48,576 nt of DNA from Oscillospiraceae bacterium (GTDB taxonomy: Bacteria; Bacillota; Clostridia; Oscillospirales; Oscillospiraceae). The stretch covers positions 1-48,576 of the forward strand of contig JAFRPC010000042.1 of NCBI GenBank assembly GCA_017429325.1. The letters run 5' to 3'. The notes below the pieces were generated by a model. That model was not told the origin of the DNA. It did no database searches and saw nothing but the letters and a program-made list of their open reading frames with translations. The position numbers were made by a program, and so were the translations under genes. Shown piece after piece: positions 45,576 through 48,576 of this stretch. Each line of letters opens with the position of its first letter. Within the stretch, counting starts at the first letter, position 1.

Positions 45576-45620
45576 AATGGAAACACTATGCCTGCTTTTC
45601 CTATTCGGGAGGTGTGAACG

Positions 45621-45968
45621 ATGAGACGATTCGGCGTGTTTCTGCTCTGCGCGGCCCTGCTGCTGACGCTGGCGGGCTGCTCCAAGGCCGCAGGCGGCTC
45701 TTATAAATTAGAGTATATCACTGCCGATGGGATGCGGATCCCCCCCGGCGGCTTCGGCATGAGCATCTATCTGAACTTGGAGGAAGAGGGCCGCGGCACC
45801 GCCACCTACAGCGGCACGACGCTGGACATCACCTGGGAGGACAACGGCAGCACCGTGACCGTTACCGGCCCCAACGGCGTCCTCGAGTTCACAAAGGACG
45901 GCAAATCCCTGATCCTGCACGACGAAGGGACCCTGCTTTTCTTCAAGCCCATTGAGGAAGATGATTAA
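45621..45968 (+). CDS. Small lipoprotein of unknown function
   Basis: 115 residues. Signal peptide MRRFGVFLLCAALLLTLAGC with the lipobox LAGC. The rest (about 95 residues) is predicted mainly beta strand with regular alternation (GTATYSGTTLDITWEDNGST, VTVTGPNGVLEFTKDGKSL), like a lipocalin-type or DUF4923-like small barrel. No family assigned. GGAGGTG precedes the ATG. Own promoter and terminator, so it is a single-gene unit. Confidence 0.85.
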   Translation: MRRFGVFLLCAALLLTLAGCSKAAGGSYKLEYITADGMRIPPGGFGMSIYLNLEEEGRGTATYSGTTLDITWEDNGSTVTVTGPNGVLEFTKDGKSLILHDEGTLLFFKPIEEDD

Positions 45969-45982
45969 ATGATGATAAAGAC

Positions 45983-46019
45983 GTGTTCCGGACGGCAGCC
46001 CCGTCCGGAACACTTTTTT
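45983..46019. terminator. Bidirectional terminator between the lipoprotein and yitT-like genes
   Basis: GTGTTCCGGACGG-cagcc-CCGTCCGGAACAC followed by TTTTTT on the plus strand; A-rich on the other side. Confidence 0.85.
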
Positions 46020-46022
46020 GGT

Positions 46023-46901
46023 CTATTTGATTTTCCGGAAGTTGCCCAGGGTCTCGGAAATGGAGGTGATGTAGGCGAAGGTGCCGGGGTATCTGCCGAT
46101 GATCTTCTGGATGTCTGCGATCTGGTGCTTGTTGACGATGCAGATGACCAGGCTCTTCTGCTCGTGGGTATAGGCGCCCTCGGCGGGCAGCAGGGTGACG
46201 CCGTGGTGGAGCTCCTGCATCAGGTCCTTTGCCAGCGCCTCCGGCTGCTCGGTGACGATCTCGAATTTTAAGGCGGTCTTGGTGCCGCTGACGACCCGGT
46301 TCCCCATGGAGGAGAGCACGAAGCAGTACACGATGCAGCAGATAACGGGCTCGAACTGGTAGCCATAGACAAAGTAGGAGACGCAAGCGATTACAGCGTT
46401 CAGAACAAAGCTGATCCAGGTGACGTTGTACTCCGGGTGGTAGCGGCGGATGCAGAAGCTCACCACATCGGTGCCCCCGGAGCTGCCGTGGATGCGAAGG
46501 GCAAAGCCGTAGAAGGTGCCGTTGACCACGGCAGCCGCCACCGGCCCCAGGATCTTGCTGGTGCCGTTCTGGGTGAGGTAGTAGAAGCGGCTGAAATCCA
46601 CGTGCTCAAAGAGCATCAGAAAACCGGAAAAGCAGAGGGTGAACAGGCCGGTCTTGACGACGAATTCCCGGTCCACCAGCTTCCAGGCCACGATCAGTAT
46701 GGGGATGTTGATGAGCAGGTTCAGATAGCCTGCGTTGAACTTAAAGACGTACTGGACCATGGTGGCGATGCCGCCCACGCCGGAGGGGGCAAAGTTGTTG
46801 GGAAAGATAAAGAGATTGTAGGACAGCGCCATTGCAAGGGCGAAAAAGGGCACCCAAATCAGCGTTTTGTACTCCTCCCGCCGTGTGCCGGGATTGCTCA
46901 T
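46023..46901 (-). CDS. YitT-family membrane protein with DUF2179 domain
   Basis: 292 residues. Five or six hydrophobic helices between about 12 and 205, with the family stretch FIFPNNFAPSGVGGIA and IHGSSGGTDVVS. The C-terminal soluble DUF2179 domain covers about 215-292. Function unknown; a transporter role is often guessed. The ATG overlaps the lemA stop (ATGA). It is the last gene of the operon and the only gene outside the REP set to stop with TAG. Confidence 0.9.
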   Translation of the reverse strand: MSNPGTRREEYKTLIWVPFFALAMALSYNLFIFPNNFAPSGVGGIATMVQYVFKFNAGYLNLLINIPILIVAWKLVDREFVVKTGLFTLCFSGFLMLFEHVDFSRFYYLTQNGTSKILGPVAAAVVNGTFYGFALRIHGSSGGTDVVSFCIRRYHPEYNVTWISFVLNAVIACVSYFVYGYQFEPVICCIVYCFVLSSMGNRVVSGTKTALKFEIVTEQPEALAKDLMQELHHGVTLLPAEGAYTHEQKSLVICIVNKHQIADIQKIIGRYPGTFAYITSISETLGNFRKIK

Positions 46902-47440
46902 AGGTCCATCCTCACGTCCTGACGTTTATGCTCCTCGGCGGAGAAGAACTCCTCCTTGGTCAGGCCCTTCAGCCCTGCGACCAGGCTGGTGGGGAAGGTC
47001 GCGATTTTCTGGTTGTAGCTGGAGACATTGGCGTTGTACAGCCGCCGGGAGGCTTGCAGATGCTCCTCCACGTCAGCGATGGCCTTTTGCAGGGTGTTGT
47101 AGTTGGCGCTGGCCTTCAGGTCGGGATAGTTCTCCGCCAGGGCGCGGATGCGCTCAAAGCTCTCGCCCATGAGACGGTTGGCCTCGTTCTTCTCCTGCAT
47201 GGTCATGTTTTTGCGGAGCTGAATGGTTTCAAAGATGGTCTCCTTTTCGTACTTGGCGTAGCTCTTGACCACGTCCACCATTTTCGTCAGCACATCATAG
47301 CGCTTGGTCAGGGAGACGTCGATGTCGGAGCTGGCCTCCTCGATCTTTACTTTGGCCCGATTCAGACCGTTGGAGATGGAGATGAAAGCAATCAAAAGAA
47401 TTGCCGCCACTGCGATCAAAACATAGAATACCGGGTTCAT
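46898..47440 (-). CDS. lemA: LemA-family protein
   Basis: 180 residues. N-terminal membrane helix (about 3-22), then the helical LemA domain: IEEASSDIDVSLTKRYDVLTKMVDVV, NRLMGESFERIRALAENYPDLKA and YNANVSSYNQKIATFPTSLVAGL. The short N-terminal tail suggests most of it lies on one face of the membrane. Family role unclear. It begins 3 nt after the DUF3137 gene, a common pairing. Confidence 0.93.
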   Translation of the reverse strand: MNPVFYVLIAVAAILLIAFISISNGLNRAKVKIEEASSDIDVSLTKRYDVLTKMVDVVKSYAKYEKETIFETIQLRKNMTMQEKNEANRLMGESFERIRALAENYPDLKASANYNTLQKAIADVEEHLQASRRLYNANVSSYNQKIATFPTSLVAGLKGLTKEEFFSAEEHKRQDVRMDL

Positions 47441-47443
47441 GTG

Positions 47444-48343
47444 TCATTCCTCCATAAGAAATAGATTGTTGTCCAGTTCGAGTTCGTCTACAAACTGCGT
47501 AATGACTTGGATCTCGCTGCGGATCTTGTCCAGACTGGCCTGCTCGTCAATGGGCCGGAAGACGCTGCCGGGTTCAAAGGAATCCTTGCTGTCGTGGATG
47601 GCGATGTGCAGCCGGTTATCAATGAAGCAGAACAGGAGCTTGCCCGTGTTGCGGGCCGCTAAGTTCTGGATGCGCTCCATGAAGGCCGGCGTGATCACAT
47701 AGAAGGCGTCGTGCTCGTTCTGGGCGTAAACCTGGAAAGCATGGTTGAACGCCTCGGATTCCAGCTCCACCTTCTTGAACAGGTTCTCCTTCTTGCCGAA
47801 GAAGCGTTTCCGCTTGGCGCTGGGGAAGCCCTTCTGGACGACCTGGAGCTTGGCCCGGAACTCCTTATTGAAGTCGAAGATCATCCAGCGGCCCCGAAAG
47901 AGGGTCACGTAGGAGGTAGTGGTGTGGCCCTTGGAATCCGTGGATTCGTGCTTTTCTTCGATGTGCACGTCCGACTGCTCGAAGAAGATGTTCCGGTATC
48001 TGCCGCTGATGTAGTCCTCAGAGTGAAAGCGGTCCCCCATGCTCATCATTTTCGTGTCGGCGATGGTCTCATAGGAGATGCCCGCGTCCGGCTCATACTC
48101 CAGGTCCGTGAACACCGATTCCAGAGATTTCCGGACAAAGGCCTGTTTGAAGGCCGTCCGGTACCGCTTCCGGGGCTTCTGTACCACCAGCATGGAGAGG
48201 ATGCACCCCAGCACCAGCACGAAGAAAAAGACGAATGCATGTTTCACGACCAAAGCTGCCGCGATCCCCAGGACCGCAACGCAGCCGAAGCAGATCAGCA
48301 GTCGGTTTCTTAACTGGGTCCGAATTTGATTCAGTTCCTCCAT
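47444..48343 (-). CDS. DUF3137 family membrane protein
   Basis: 299 residues from the ATG at 48343 (AGGAGG six nt upstream). Two adjacent hydrophobic helices at about 15-55, then a soluble domain with EDYISGRYRNIFFEQSDV, STDSKGHTTTSYVTLFRGRW and FIDNRLHIAIHDSKDSFEP, in keeping with DUF3137, which often lies beside lemA. Function unknown. First gene of the operon with lemA and yitT. Confidence 0.85.
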   Translation of the reverse strand: MEELNQIRTQLRNRLLICFGCVAVLGIAAALVVKHAFVFFFVLVLGCILSMLVVQKPRKRYRTAFKQAFVRKSLESVFTDLEYEPDAGISYETIADTKMMSMGDRFHSEDYISGRYRNIFFEQSDVHIEEKHESTDSKGHTTTSYVTLFRGRWMIFDFNKEFRAKLQVVQKGFPSAKRKRFFGKKENLFKKVELESEAFNHAFQVYAQNEHDAFYVITPAFMERIQNLAARNTGKLLFCFIDNRLHIAIHDSKDSFEPGSVFRPIDEQASLDKIRSEIQVITQFVDELELDNNLFLMEE

Positions 48344-48393
48344 GTATAACCTCCTTTGCAAACCGCCGCGTCTCCGCGGCTCTCTACTGTCAG

Positions 48394-48421
48394 ATTATAG
48401 CACATTTTGGAGAAATGTCAA
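48394..48421 (-). promoter_or_regulatory. Sigma-A promoter of the DUF3137-lemA-yitT operon
   Basis: The minus strand reads TTGACA (48421-48416), 16 nt, TATAAT (48399-48394). Confidence 0.85.
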
Positions 48422-48576
48422 CGACGGACCGCAAAGCGTCGGTGTCAAGTTGTTGTAGGAAAAAAGTGCGCCTCAAAATGGTCTAAGTGCGATGAACAGT
48501 GGAGTGACCTTGTTCTGCCGTGCAGGGAACGTAACAGCATGGTCTGGATCAGCGAGGCCACCGGTATTAGGAAGAA

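Noticed and set aside
48490-48576. Possible start of an IS66 TnpB-like frame (WISEATGIRK) at the right edge
   Set aside because: Only about a dozen residues are visible, the similarity to the ATDMRK motif is slight, and no inverted terminal repeat could be seen.

Overview
The window looks like chromosomal DNA of a GC-rich low-G+C-lineage Firmicute, most likely a gut Clostridia of the Oscillospiraceae type. The reasons are AGGAGG-type ribosome binding sites, consensus sigma-A promoters with 16-17 nt spacers, a T-box leader in front of valS, the lepA-hemW and Asp23/DAK pairs, a YhaN/YhaO pair, and a type I asparaginase. No phage, plasmid, CRISPR or insertion-sequence gene was found. The one transposase is a REP-associated (RAYT) Y1 enzyme.

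Layout. 1-1717 (minus): a small ORF coupled to a membrane-anchored ECF-like sigma factor that runs off the left edge. 1831-2724 (minus): a membrane-anchored ComEC-type metallo-hydrolase. 2933-10742 (minus): a tight operon ymdB-like / yhaO-like / yhaN-like / HAD / lepA / hemW. 10961-12844 (plus): MinD-like ATPase, a methylglyoxal-synthase homologue lacking key active-site residues, and a DUF2461 gene. 12841-13618: a RAYT gene between inverted REP arrays. 13642-16793 (plus): hisS-aspS. 16863-20164: GH3 lipoprotein, VWA protein and a tandem P-loop ATPase. 20386-24450 (minus): a 1,354-residue LRR-Roc-COR protein with a C-terminal HD domain, divergent from a GNAT gene and next to tRNA-Ala(GGC). 25438-35692 (minus): ispF, ispD, murD, a DIP1984 gene, a TrmH-type methyltransferase, a transglutaminase-like lipoprotein and a topoisomerase IV pair (parE-parC), several of which probably share transcripts. 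35873-42401: HAD, ansA, GtrA, GH25, CapA, fakA-like and Asp23 genes. 42485-45518: valS under T-box control. 45621-48421: a small lipoprotein, then a DUF3137-LemA-YitT operon. 48422-48576 holds no gene I can support.

The two most interesting systems are these. (1) The Roco-HD protein joins a leucine-rich sensor, a Roc GTPase with COR domain and a predicted HD phosphohydrolase in one chain, and its base composition changes roughly at the domain borders. (2) A genome-resident family of GTAG-footed hairpins (REP elements), presumably linked to the RAYT at 13020-13526, is scattered through the window with different but compensated stems. In five genes (DUF2461, ispF, murD, trmH-like and a HAD gene) the stop codon TAG is the TAG of the hairpin foot. 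Only one other gene in the window (yitT) uses TAG. Another copy lies inside the sigma-factor coding sequence.

All calls were made by reading the sequence. No database search was run, so family names rest on motif recognition.
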